Shown: positions 16,660 to 24,760, counted from the first letter of the stretch. The stretch: 39,980 nt of DNA from Nitrososphaerota archaeon (GCA_028866895.1 JAGWHF010000002.1:241279-281258); one strand, 5' to 3'. Notes: a model not told the origin generated them from the letters alone. Numbers and translations: made by a program.

Positions 16660-17346
16660 CTACGCAGAGAGGAATTCCTCATAATGAATTGCTTCCATCT
16701 TTAGGGTACATTCATCCACATCCTTGTGTGAATCTATGGAATACCAGAAAGGCTTGACATATGTGACTGCTTGCAATTTTCCTGATTCGGCAAGATGCGG
16801 AAACACTGCCTGTTCTATGTTGCCTACTTTCGGAAGGACTCTCAAGACGTCGTTCTGAAGGTAGTATATGCCGGCATTCATCCAATAATTCGAAAGTTCT
16901 GGTTTTTCTTCGAATTTTTCTACCTTACCCTCCTTGAGGTGCACAACACCAAAATTGGTTCTCAGCGGAATCACTGCCATGCTGTTCTTATTCTTCGCCA
17001 TTCTCTTTAAATCCAAATTGGTGATGACATCCCCGTTTATGACAAAGAAATCTTCTTGTCCTATGAGCCGTCGGGCATGACGTATTGCCCCCCCAGTACC
17101 AAGTGCTTCCCTTTCCACAGAAAACCCCAAGCCCACGCCAAAATCCTTCGCCTCAAAAAAACTTATGATTTGTTCTGCCCTGTAGCCTGCACAAACTATG
17201 ATCTCATCAACGCCAAATTTTTTAAAATACCTAATCTGCCATTCGATTATAGGAACACTGTCTACTGGAACCAACGATTTAGGAAGATAATCCGTCAGAG
17301 GCTTCAGTCTTTTCCCCATTCCGCCAGATAGAATTACAGCCTTCAC
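16660..17346 (-). CDS. Sugar-phosphate nucleotidyltransferase
   Basis: 228 residues. The pyrophosphorylase signature LSGGMGKRLKPLTDYLPKSLVPVD is at the N-terminus, EREALGTGGAIRHA forms the nucleotide pocket, NGDVITNLD carries the metal-binding Asp, and EEKPELSNYWMNAGIYYL and WYSIDSHKD match the sugar-binding half. It activates a sugar 1-phosphate to an NDP-sugar (mannose or glucose are the common choices) and lacks the C-terminal acyltransferase repeats of bifunctional enzymes. It is the first gene of the unit with the LLM oxidoreductase, thiolase and DUF35; a TATA element (TTTAATTTAAAG) at about 17362-17374 precedes it, with a near-leaderless start. Confidence 0.9.
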   Translation of the reverse strand: MKAVILSGGMGKRLKPLTDYLPKSLVPVDSVPIIEWQIRYFKKFGVDEIIVCAGYRAEQIISFFEAKDFGVGLGFSVEREALGTGGAIRHARRLIGQEDFFVINGDVITNLDLKRMAKNKNSMAVIPLRTNFGVVHLKEGKVEKFEEKPELSNYWMNAGIYYLQNDVLRVLPKVGNIEQAVFPHLAESGKLQAVTYVKPFWYSIDSHKDVDECTLKMEAIHYEEFLSA

Positions 17347-17486
17347 AATCCAACACTCTATGACTTTAAATTAAAACATTTGGAAATGCGCTCGAACAGA
17401 ACGTAGATCACGGGATGTAAGCCTCATCCTGCAAGAAAAAAACCCCGTTAGTTGTCAGAGATTTCCTTGCACTCGGAAGATTCCAA

Positions 17487-17672
17487 TTATGATTTTTTCT
17501 TCCCTTCCGTCAAATAGTAATGCAATTCCGTATAGCATTCCACACAAAAGTCCTGTTCCGCAGTATGTTCGCAATCATAAAGCTTTTTTGATTCTTTGCC
17601 ACATTTTGCACAGGACTGCACTGGATCATTAGTACCACAGTTGTGAAGATTTTCATCCTGATCCTCTTTCAT
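17487..17672 (-). CDS. Small Cys-rich zinc-binding protein
   Basis: 61 residues with CAKCG, a CEH and CVECYTELHYY: two CxxC pairs plus Cys and His in between, consistent with one or two zinc sites. Acidic N-terminus and Lys-rich C-terminus. It overlaps the preceding membrane-protein gene by 4 nt (ATGA), so translation is probably coupled. No family name. Confidence 0.65.
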   Translation of the reverse strand: MKEDQDENLHNCGTNDPVQSCAKCGKESKKLYDCEHTAEQDFCVECYTELHYYLTEGKKKS

Positions 17673-18085
17673 GGTGCAGGATTGGCCTTTCTCGATTTCT
17701 TGATTTTGATGCCGCCCAGAACCAGAATCACTATCCCTATTACAACAACTGCTCCAAACTCTCCAGCAACTCTGCCGCCACCTTGGGACTGGTTTCCTTG
17801 CATGGCCAGTATTACTCCAGTTCCCACAATTATCAAGCCCCCTCCAATAATCAAGAGGATTCCTAGAAGGTTAGATGGCTCCTTTCTAGTTATGAAAAAC
17901 GACGCGATTAGCATTGCGGAAGGAATTATCCCGAAAATCGAACCCCTAGTAGAGGCATCCATTGGAAGAAACCCTGTCTTTCCCGCCTGACTTGCCTGAG
18001 GACCAGCTGAGATCACATCAGCTCCATAAACTGCAAGCATGACTATCGAGATTATGGACATAACCATAGCCGCCTTCAAAGCCAT
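17669..18085 (-). CDS. Four-helix membrane protein of unknown function
   Basis: 138 residues: membrane helices at about residues 5-25, 48-66, 72-93 and 108-127, and a basic C-terminal end (KIKKSRKANPAP). The loop between helices 1 and 2 (DVISAGPQASQAGKTGFLP) is probably external. The sequence is rich in Gly and Ile with no catalytic motif. It is the first gene of a two-gene unit with the Cys-rich protein at 17487. Confidence 0.65.
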   Translation of the reverse strand: MALKAAMVMSIISIVMLAVYGADVISAGPQASQAGKTGFLPMDASTRGSIFGIIPSAMLIASFFITRKEPSNLLGILLIIGGGLIIVGTGVILAMQGNQSQGGGRVAGEFGAVVVIGIVILVLGGIKIKKSRKANPAP

Positions 18086-18403
18086 GATCTTTGCTAATTT
18101 TGATTAGGTAATAAACCTTCAAATGCCATTCGAGAATCTACCATGCGTTTCCAAATTTGTTATGTGTGAGCCCATCCAAAAAGCGATCGGATGACATCCC
18201 TCAAAATTTTATCATGAATTTGGTTATGCTACGACAAAAATGATTCCATCATAGGATCATTTTGCCCATCAAATAAACCGCTCCATACACAGCGCACATG
18301 AATTTCCAGAATCCAATAAGAAAATCAGACTACCTGCCGTAAACGTTTGTTTATTTTGGACAAACATCATCTCATATCCCCCAAGTGATTGAAACCCAGT
18401 GAA
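18086..18403. other. Intergenic region with hairpin, AGCGATC half-site and GTTTGT dyad
   Basis: The left end holds the promoter of the membrane-protein gene. At about 18236-18262 a hairpin is formed by AAAATGAT(T)CC and GGATCATTTT around ATCATA; on the minus strand it is followed by a T run, like an intrinsic terminator. AGCGATC occurs at 18182-18188. The 21-bp dyad at 18345-18365 is listed separately. On the minus strand, 56 nt from the dyad centre, lies a 16-codon frame (18249-18299), too short to call. Confidence 0.4.
18345..18365. promoter_or_regulatory. GTTTGT-N9-ACAAAC operator-like dyad, copy 1 (perfect)
   Basis: Both arms match the consensus exactly (6 + 6 bases, spacer TTATTTTGG). 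The centre at 18355 is 49 nt before the ATG at 18404 on the plus strand and about 21 bp before a weak TATA-like TCATATCC. The same distance class is seen at the other copies. It could also act on the minus strand. Confidence 0.55.
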
Positions 18404-18667
18404 ATGAACTCATCATGCGGTAGAACCGTCAAAAATTTCTGGGTCAGAGTCAATAGAAATAGACACGACCTAGGCAAATGTGAAGCGATCTTCTTATATA
18501 CTAATAGCGATCATATCCGATCTCCGTTGATCGCTATGAGAAACAGCAAACCTTGGACGGACTATTTTCCTCCTCGAAATGCAAAGATTTCAGGTTTTAC
18601 AGCATCGATGGGATTTTGTTCAGGACAAGCCATAGAGACAGAGAAAAAAGGATTGGAAAAACTATGA
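18404..18667 (+). CDS. Small ORF coupled to the TrmB-like regulator (uncertain)
   Basis: 87 codons from the ATG at 18404, ending in a TGA that overlaps the regulator ATG as ATGA (18664-18667), the classical sign of translational coupling. No family is recognised; the product is basic with two Trp and a few Cys. The dyad at 18345 is 49 nt before this start. Alternatively only the last 43 codons are used, from the ATG at 18536 (MRNSKPWTDYFPP), which would be expressed from the strong TATA at 18493-18500 with a leader of about a dozen bases. Either form could also be a leader peptide controlling the regulator, or mere open frame. Confidence 0.35.
   Translation: MNSSCGRTVKNFWVRVNRNRHDLGKCEAIFLYTNSDHIRSPLIAMRNSKPWTDYFPPRNAKISGFTASMGFCSGQAIETEKKGLEKL
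18484..18537 (+). promoter_or_regulatory. Promoter with inverted repeat ATAGCGATCA-N14-TGATCGCTAT
   Basis: A TATA element TTATATAC (18493-18500) is flanked by an AGCGATC half-site on its upstream side (18484-18490) and by a perfect 10-bp inverted repeat downstream (arms 18504-18513 and 18528-18537). The predicted transcription start falls inside the repeat. Half-sites on both sides of the TATA box are what an autorepressor would use, and the next gene encodes a TrmB-like DNA-binding protein. A fourth AGCGATC lies at 18182. Confidence 0.55.
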
Positions 18668-19476
18668 GCTCTGAAGAAGATCTAATTTCTGCATTAAAGT
18701 ATTTTGGTCTGGAAGGCGATGACGCAAAGATTTACCTGGGACTTTTGAGAACAGGAGAAGTTACAGTTGGAAGCCTCTCGGCAAAATTGGACGTGGACCG
18801 GGGGAAGACCTACCGGGCCCTGAACAAACTTCGAAATTCCGGGCTCATAACCACTACGCTGTCAAACCCAACAATCTGCAAAGCTGTAGACCCTCAGGAA
18901 GCACTGAAGAACATAATTGCAAAAAAACAGGACGAGATTACCACCATGGAAAAGCTTTCAAAACAACTGATCACAAACTTGGAAGAATTGAGAAGACCAA
19001 CTCCTGTAACCGAGGTTTCATCATTCTCCATAATCCAGGGTCGGTCAAACATATATTCCAGGATCGGCAAAATGATTACCGAGTCCTCAGATGTGGTGTA
19101 CATTGTAACGACTGTGGAGGACATCATGAGGATGTATCACACCGCTATTCCAGAGAAGATAAAGGAATGCACCAAAAAAGGAGGCCAAGTAAGGATAATA
19201 ACCGAGATTTCAAACAAGCAGTCAATCCAGCTTGTCAACAGGCTTGGTGCAAGTGAGATAAGACTTGGTAAACTTCCCTCCAAGGGCAGGATAGTGGGAG
19301 AAAAAGACAAGCAGATAATCATGTCAGGATCAATGAAGGGTTCTATGGATCTAAATGACGATGCAGATTCCATCGTACATACGAACTCAATCGAGATTGT
19401 AAATAACATCCTGAGCCTCTGCTCACACCTCTGGAAGAAGTCGAAACCTCTGGAAGTTATGTACCAATCAGTCTGA
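18664..19476 (+). CDS. TrmB-family transcriptional regulator
   Basis: 270 residues from the ATG at 18664. Residues 1-75 form a winged helix: DLISALKYFGLEGDDAKIYLGLLRTG, then TVGSLSAKLDVDRGKTYRALNKLRNSGLITTTLSNP with the recognition helix. A short coiled coil (about 85-115) follows, then a C-terminal domain (SSFSIIQGRSNIYSRIGKMI) of the TrmB/PLD-like type that in relatives binds sugars or other effectors. The extra 37 codons available upstream (TTG at 18553) have no family character. The promoter region carries a dyad that is a candidate autoregulatory operator. Its regulon is unknown; it is also a candidate reader of the GTTTGT dyads in this window, though nothing proves that. Confidence 0.88.
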   Translation: MSSEEDLISALKYFGLEGDDAKIYLGLLRTGEVTVGSLSAKLDVDRGKTYRALNKLRNSGLITTTLSNPTICKAVDPQEALKNIIAKKQDEITTMEKLSKQLITNLEELRRPTPVTEVSSFSIIQGRSNIYSRIGKMITESSDVVYIVTTVEDIMRMYHTAIPEKIKECTKKGGQVRIITEISNKQSIQLVNRLGASEIRLGKLPSKGRIVGEKDKQIIMSGSMKGSMDLNDDADSIVHTNSIEIVNNILSLCSHLWKKSKPLEVMYQSV

Positions 19477-19530
19477 TTTCGGCATGATCTCCAAATATGG
19501 AGAAATTAAAATCAGATAAAAAGTCAATAG

Positions 19531-19551
19531 ATTCGTTCAAAAAAGATACAC
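19531..19551. promoter_or_regulatory. GTTTGT-N9-ACAAAC operator-like site, copy 2 (degenerate)
   Basis: Arms read ATTCGT and ATACAC. Base by base it matches the archaellin copy (39849) at 17 of 21 positions, including the shared core GTTCAAAAAAGA. The centre at 19541 is 49 nt before the TTG of the 835-residue surface protein and 20 bp before the TATA element CTTATATC (19557-19564). Confidence 0.5.
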
Positions 19552-19589
19552 AGAATCTTATATCGGAATTTTTTGAACATTAGTATGTA

Positions 19590-22097
19590 TTGAGAAGATT
19601 ATTGATAATTATAATTTTACTTTCTGGCTTCATGACCATAAAATCGTATGAGGATCAAGGAACTTTTGGTATCAGGCTCATCCCAAACAACATGGTGGAG
19701 AACTCTCTCGGTATTCTCGAGGTCTACCCCCTATACGGTGGTCATGTTTTTCCTACACCAATTGAAAATCTTGCATACTCTTCAACAAATTCCAACATAA
19801 TTCAAGTAATTGGAGAAAAACAGAACAGTACGGGATTTTCCACCGAATTGATGGTCAAGGCAAACAACCCTGGAAAGGCTAACATTGTACTTGCCGCACC
19901 TGGATTTACACCAGAACAGTATCCCATAACGGTGTATACCGATAAGATATCTCCAAGCAGCATAATCATAAAGGCGGTTCCCCAGGCATTTTCGTTAGGA
20001 GGCCCCAAAAATGGCTATTTCTCAGTAGAGCTTACCAACAAGGATGGACTTCCAGTGACCTCGCAGAACGACCTCCCCGTAACTATTGTGAGCACGAACG
20101 ATAAGATTCTGATGCCCCACACATCGCAATTAACCATCAAAAAGGGACAATATTATGCGGAAGGTCAATTCAGCACAGGACAGCCCGGATCTGCAAGATT
20201 GCTTGCCTCTGCATCCTCCTTCCAAGTTTCCAATGCCACGATTTCCGTATCGGCATCAAACACCCCAATCATACAGGCTTATGTTTATCCCTCAGTCATC
20301 AACAATTTCCAGACTTCTACCGCCTTTGTTATAGCCCAGCTTCGCGACAAAACGGGCAGTGAGATACTGGCAAATGAGGACATACCCATTTCCATCATGG
20401 TGTCAAATTCCACCACGACTGGACTGGTAAATACTAGTCCGCAAAACCAGCTTATCAGCGCCAACACGCCGCTGGTAATAAAGAAAGGAGATTATGAAGG
20501 ATATGCCCCAATCCAGGTTGAAGCTGGTCTGAACGGAACCTTCAACATAGGTTTGTCAGCACCCGCGGGATATCTAGTCTCCAACCATACCGCAGCACCT
20601 GCAGACTGTGTGGAGATAAGCGGATGCGTCGTGCCATCAACCACCACCCTAGAATCCGTGCCAGTTCAACTGACCACCGAAACATCCCAGATCCTCGACG
20701 ACAAATCGGCCAAACTCGACCTGGTTCCCATGTTGGCAACAGGAAAAAAGGAACTGATCGGAGTGATGCACCTAGAGGATCCATATGGAAAACCGGTGAT
20801 TGCAAACAAAGACATTCAGATAGAGGTGGACTCCTCCGAACCAAACTACCTTTCCGTTGATCCCGTCGACATAAGCCAAGGCCAAGCTGCAACGCCTGTC
20901 TTTGGCACCTTAAGCAACACCGCCCCGCCAAGTTCGTCCGTGTCTGATGGGTTGCCCTCCCTGGTTCAACTTCACGTGATCACCTACAAGGACACCACAG
21001 TCTCCGCTGCAATAAATGCCTCTTCGACAAACTCCTTCAACCTAGTGGCAACGCCTCTTGTCTCCAAGATTCTCAGCCAGTCAAGCTTCCCAATTGCGCT
21101 ATACCTTACCGATCCCTCAAATACGCTAACCTATTTTCCAAATAGCTACAATCCTACCATCCTTCCAAACGATAACTTTCAAGTCAAATCACAAAAAATA
21201 GCCGAGGGGGATTCCGTGGAAGTATTGAATGCCACCGCAGTGCATGACGGCTCTTCGACCCTCCAGATAATCGCAGGAAACTACCCAACAAACCTACAGC
21301 TTGCATCCGTCAGCTCTTCACCAGCAAAGGCTGATTTGGATTATTCCTCACCCCTTTTCGCAAATTTCACCAACCTAATGAGTGTCCAAGTCCTTGATTC
21401 TAATTCAAATCCAAGGTACTTGGACAAGAACATGTCCATAAAGTTGATCTCAAGCAATGATTCAATAATCCAGATGCCTTCAAACGTCACAATTTCAAAG
21501 GATACGTACTATTCCACATTCGATGTCATGCCTAGGATGCCGGGGATTGTGACAATCTCAGTGGTGGCAAACAACCTTCCACTTGAGACCTACCCTGTCA
21601 ACATCGATACCCTAGTTCCTGATGCCAGTATCAATGCTACAAAATCAGTACTTCCAAGCGAGACCTTTTTTGCCACGTTAAAAGTGGAAAAATACGGAAA
21701 ACCCCTGCCAAACATGAGCGTAAACTGGAAAGTCTCAGGTGGTAAGATTCAGACAGCAGATAAGACGACCAACAGGTTTGGAATTGCAAACATTGCCTTG
21801 CTGTCGGACCCTAATGGGACAATTAACCTTGACCCGTCAGTCTCAGGACATGGATTTAATCCTACCACTGTTAAGGAAATCGTAAGGATAAACTCAACAT
21901 CATCATTTCCAAATATGACAAAAGATACGACAAAATCATCGAACACGCCAACAAACAAACTGTTTCGGATCCATGGGGTGGACCCACTTCCCTTCGTGGT
22001 CCTTGGTTCGATAGCTGTAGGTGGGTTGATGATGAAAAAGAAAACCATCTTCAGATCAAAAAAGAATAAGCAACCTGGCATTCCAACCAATAAATAA
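19590..22097 (+). CDS. Large secreted, membrane-anchored Ig-like repeat protein
   Basis: 835 residues. N-terminal signal peptide (RRLLIIIILLSGFMTIKS), a long extracellular part rich in Ser, Thr, Asn and Pro with many NxS/T sites, a C-terminal membrane helix (about residues 796-812, PFVVLGSIAVGGLMM) and a basic cytoplasmic tail. The ectodomain has repeated units of about 100-130 residues with recurring phrases such as VTIVSTNDKI, ISIMVSNS, IEVDSSEPNYL and IKLISSNDSIIQM, each followed by a strand like LTIKKGQYYAEGQF or VTISKDTYYSTFDV: bacterial-Ig-like (Big) folds. A cell-wall, adhesion or S-layer-associated role is likely. The TTG start at 19590 is 29 nt after the TATA element CTTATATC, a leaderless layout; the nearby ATG at 19584 hits a stop at once. 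Confidence 0.8.
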   Translation: MRRLLIIIILLSGFMTIKSYEDQGTFGIRLIPNNMVENSLGILEVYPLYGGHVFPTPIENLAYSSTNSNIIQVIGEKQNSTGFSTELMVKANNPGKANIVLAAPGFTPEQYPITVYTDKISPSSIIIKAVPQAFSLGGPKNGYFSVELTNKDGLPVTSQNDLPVTIVSTNDKILMPHTSQLTIKKGQYYAEGQFSTGQPGSARLLASASSFQVSNATISVSASNTPIIQAYVYPSVINNFQTSTAFVIAQLRDKTGSEILANEDIPISIMVSNSTTTGLVNTSPQNQLISANTPLVIKKGDYEGYAPIQVEAGLNGTFNIGLSAPAGYLVSNHTAAPADCVEISGCVVPSTTTLESVPVQLTTETSQILDDKSAKLDLVPMLATGKKELIGVMHLEDPYGKPVIANKDIQIEVDSSEPNYLSVDPVDISQGQAATPVFGTLSNTAPPSSSVSDGLPSLVQLHVITYKDTTVSAAINASSTNSFNLVATPLVSKILSQSSFPIALYLTDPSNTLTYFPNSYNPTILPNDNFQVKSQKIAEGDSVEVLNATAVHDGSSTLQIIAGNYPTNLQLASVSSSPAKADLDYSSPLFANFTNLMSVQVLDSNSNPRYLDKNMSIKLISSNDSIIQMPSNVTISKDTYYSTFDVMPRMPGIVTISVVANNLPLETYPVNIDTLVPDASINATKSVLPSETFFATLKVEKYGKPLPNMSVNWKVSGGKIQTADKTTNRFGIANIALLSDPNGTINLDPSVSGHGFNPTTVKEIVRINSTSSFPNMTKDTTKSSNTPTNKLFRIHGVDPLPFVVLGSIAVGGLMMKKKTIFRSKKNKQPGIPTNK

Positions 22098-22180
22098 AAA
22101 TCAATGACTGAAATCTGTTGCGGGGAGGAAGATCAGGTTTTGAACAGATTTTGCTGTTGATTCGGCAAGACCATACAAAC

Positions 22181-22201
22181 GTCTGTTCAATGTGAACATA
22201 C
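22181..22201. promoter_or_regulatory. GTTTGT-N9-ACAAAC operator-like site, copy 3
   Basis: Arms GTCTGT and ACATAC (one mismatch each), with an internal perfect repeat TGTTC-AATGT-GAACA. It lies directly before a TATA-like TAAAAAATAT (22203-22212). The next gene start is 22294, about 103 nt from the centre, further than for the other copies; a 14-codon frame at 22243-22287 stands in between at the usual distance (52 nt). Confidence 0.45.
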
Positions 22202-22293
22202 TAAAAAATATCATTCCTGTGCCACAAGATAGAACGTGTTTCATGAAACCTCTTCAATTAAGACGCGCCATAGTTTTCAAGCGATGATACCTT

Positions 22294-23193
22294 ATGAATG
22301 CTAACTTTATGCTTAACCTAAGGAAGAAATTGTACGGCAGCGATGGAGTTTCAAGACCATGGAAGCAACACCCGTTTCCATTTAAGGCCGGAACTAGAAT
22401 TTCAGTTCAGAAAGGTTGTACCATCGAAGGCATACTCCCGCACCTGCTGGTCAGTTCCTCATTTGCCTCGATAGGCTCCAAAGAAAAGATGTGGGTGGCA
22501 ACATCCATGCTCGTAAGGTTTCTTGGTACGACCACCAACAACTTGGTCGTGATCGAAAACGACGAACCATCAGGATTACTCGGAGGAAGCGAGGCCTTGG
22601 AGAACTTCTCCAAAAACCCATCATATTCGTTCTTCTTAGACACTACAGTAGAGGACGTAATGAGTAAGAGTTTGTACCTGGCCTCATCACAGACCCGAAT
22701 AGCCGACCTAGTGGAAAAGATGCGCAAGATCAGGAGGGATTTTGCACTAGTCCAGAATAGCGAGGGTGCGTATTCCACCGTATCCGCAAGGCGATTGCTC
22801 GAGGCCGGCATTCTTAGCGAGTCACACCTCAAAGTTGCCGATATCCCTAGAAAGGAAATTTGTGCCTTTAAGAGGGATGACACAATAGGCATGGTTATTT
22901 CTACCATGATCAGAAATGAGACCGAAATACTTACCCTGGAAAACACCCCGCAGTATGTCAACCCCCAAACCATATTTGAAAAGATTGTGGAATTGAACTA
23001 CCTTGAGAAGATAGACAACTTCCTTGATTTGAAAGGAACCGCCCTCAACCTAAAATACGGGAGAATCATCTCCGAGAACACCTCGCTCCCCGAAACGTGC
23101 AGAATTATGCTAAGCATGAAGAATTCATTCGTTATGACCTCTAACAATGTGGTAACTCCTTGGGACATTGTGCAAGCATTAAGGTGGGAATAA
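22294..23193 (+). CDS. CBS-domain-like protein
   Basis: 299 residues, soluble. The stretch TTVEDVMSKSLYLASSQTRIADLVEKMRKIRRDFALVQNSEGAYSTVSARRLLEAGI follows the CBS pattern (entry strand, helix, two strands, DVM-type start), and HLKVADIPRKEICAFKRDDTIGMVISTMIRNETEILTLENTP looks like a second, more divergent copy. The first 110 and last 70 residues may hold further degenerate copies. CBS pairs usually bind adenosine nucleotides and regulate a partner. It is followed after 27 nt by the membrane protease gene, with which it probably forms an operon. Confidence 0.6.
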   Translation: MNANFMLNLRKKLYGSDGVSRPWKQHPFPFKAGTRISVQKGCTIEGILPHLLVSSSFASIGSKEKMWVATSMLVRFLGTTTNNLVVIENDEPSGLLGGSEALENFSKNPSYSFFLDTTVEDVMSKSLYLASSQTRIADLVEKMRKIRRDFALVQNSEGAYSTVSARRLLEAGILSESHLKVADIPRKEICAFKRDDTIGMVISTMIRNETEILTLENTPQYVNPQTIFEKIVELNYLEKIDNFLDLKGTALNLKYGRIISENTSLPETCRIMLSMKNSFVMTSNNVVTPWDIVQALRWE

Positions 23194-23220
23194 GGAAATT
23201 GTTGAGAGGTATATCATAGG

Positions 23221-24210
23221 ATGCGATTGGACCAATCGTCTGAAAAGAGCAGATCCATAAAGGAACTTCGGGATCAGCTGCTTGCGCTTACAAGAGAACT
23301 CAACAATACAACCGAGAAGCTTCAGGTGCTAGAACTTATTACAGATTTAAACGAGCTGCCTGACAGCGATCTCACGCCTGACGAGATAGGGGATCTGATC
23401 AAGAAAAGAAAAAAAATCTCGCATGAAATAATCGCAATAAAAAAAAGGATACAAAAACTAAGCGCTAAAACAATACTCAAGACCGAGCTTGTGGTGCTTC
23501 CACTCATAGCCGTCCTACTTTTCTATGGGGCAGAGAATCAAATTCATCATACAATAGCCCAACCGAACCACATCAAAACAAGATACCTTATCGAAAACCT
23601 CGCAGGAAATCCAAACCCGACTTACAAGTACTGGAATATCGCAAAGGGAATTCCCCTGACGGTAAGCATTGTGAACCCCAACAATTTAAATCAAGATAAA
23701 ATTTCCGTAGTGAAAAAAGCTATTCTCTCCACCCAATCCGTAGAGATAAGCAACCTCCAACTCGGAACGTCACCATCAAGCGGAAACACCTTATACTTTA
23801 AAGGTTGGCAGGGCGCACTAGATACAATCAATAATACAAGGTTCAACATCCCCACCAACTTCCACATTGTGCAATCAATAGATGGACCCGGTCAGATCGT
23901 AATCACATTGTCAGACCTGGAGGACCCAGACGGCTATTCTGGATACACAAGATCCATAGTGGACAATTCCCAGATCCTAAAATCCTACATCACAATATAT
24001 GACGCTGGCAACCTCTCAGACCATCGTCTTGCAGCTATAGTTCGTCATGAGTTCGGTCATGCCCTAGGTCTCCCACATACCAGCGACGCACAAGACCTGA
24101 TGCATGCAGTAATAGAGACCAATTACCCTTATGTCTCACCGTGTGACATCAAAGATATTCAGGACGTTTATGACGGCAATCCAAGCCCTAATAGTTGCAG
24201 TATCCAGTGA
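23221..24210 (+). CDS. Membrane-anchored metzincin (matrixin-like) metalloprotease
   Basis: 329 residues, type II topology: a cytoplasmic coiled coil (about residues 8-80, heptad-rich and very basic), one membrane helix (about 87-104, ELVVLPLIAVLLFYGAE) and an external catalytic domain. The zinc motif is HEFGHALGLPH (His276, Glu277, His280, His286; HExxHxxGxxH) followed by DLMHA whose Met294 forms the Met-turn, which places it in the M10-like metzincins. Strands such as FHIVQSIDGPGQIVITLSD precede the site, and CDIKDIQDVYDG closes the domain as in matrixins. No propeptide Cys switch is seen. It could process surface proteins, for instance its neighbours. Confidence 0.85.
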   Translation: MRLDQSSEKSRSIKELRDQLLALTRELNNTTEKLQVLELITDLNELPDSDLTPDEIGDLIKKRKKISHEIIAIKKRIQKLSAKTILKTELVVLPLIAVLLFYGAENQIHHTIAQPNHIKTRYLIENLAGNPNPTYKYWNIAKGIPLTVSIVNPNNLNQDKISVVKKAILSTQSVEISNLQLGTSPSSGNTLYFKGWQGALDTINNTRFNIPTNFHIVQSIDGPGQIVITLSDLEDPDGYSGYTRSIVDNSQILKSYITIYDAGNLSDHRLAAIVRHEFGHALGLPHTSDAQDLMHAVIETNYPYVSPCDIKDIQDVYDGNPSPNSCSIQ

Positions 24211-24250
24211 CAATCAGATACTGCAAGGACACATCTGGACACGCTATTTC

Positions 24251-24760
24251 CTAAAATGTCCTTCCTTTCTGTAGCCTGCAGAGAACATCAAAATATGCCT
24301 TGATTTGCGCATGGGACGGATTGAGTTCCTTGATTGCAGCGACATCCACGTTCAACTTTTCAAGTTCGGAATAGATCTCGTTGTCCTCTATTGTATCCGC
24401 AAGCGCCTGCAGGGAGAACGGTTTTTTCATTATTTCCGTTACCTGCCTTAACTGCTTTATGGAATCAAGAAAAGTCTCCTGAATGTATCCAGAGGCGAAA
24501 ATAATTCGCTGGTGCGGGTTTAAGGCCAGAATCCTCTGTGCAACCTCTATCCCGTTTTTTTTAGGCATCTGATAGTCCAAAACAACGGCATCAAAGGGTG
24601 TTGCAGAATCATTTCCCTCAATCTGTTTCGATTCCACTTCGTAAACTTTGAGGCATTGCTCGCCATCCAGGCAGGTAGTTACGTTGTGGCCCCTTCCCTC
24701 CAAACTAGACTTGTATTGGTCAAGCAGGTCCCTCTCATCGTCAGCAATTAATACCTCCAT
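24251..24760 (-). CDS. Stand-alone response regulator receiver protein
   Basis: 169 residues from the ATG at 24758-24760. The receiver domain shows MEVLIADDE (acid pair Asp7/Asp8), VVLDYQMPKKNG (phosphorylated Asp62), IIFASGY (switch Ser) and MKKPFS (Lys). About 12 extra residues (ESKQIEGNDSATP) lie before beta 3, a feature shared by all three receivers in this region. After the domain comes a 45-residue helical tail but no DNA-binding domain, so the output is by protein contact. The frame reaches an ATG at 24784, but TATA-like AAATATGATA (around 24787-24797) makes that start too close, so I chose 24760. A dyad copy lies at 24803. Confidence 0.88.
   Translation of the reverse strand: MEVLIADDERDLLDQYKSSLEGRGHNVTTCLDGEQCLKVYEVESKQIEGNDSATPFDAVVLDYQMPKKNGIEVAQRILALNPHQRIIFASGYIQETFLDSIKQLRQVTEIMKKPFSLQALADTIEDNEIYSELEKLNVDVAAIKELNPSHAQIKAYFDVLCRLQKGRTF

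Noticed and set aside
22243-22287. 14-codon upstream frame at the usual distance from the dyad at 22181
   Set aside because: Too short to separate from chance; mentioned only under the dyad entry.
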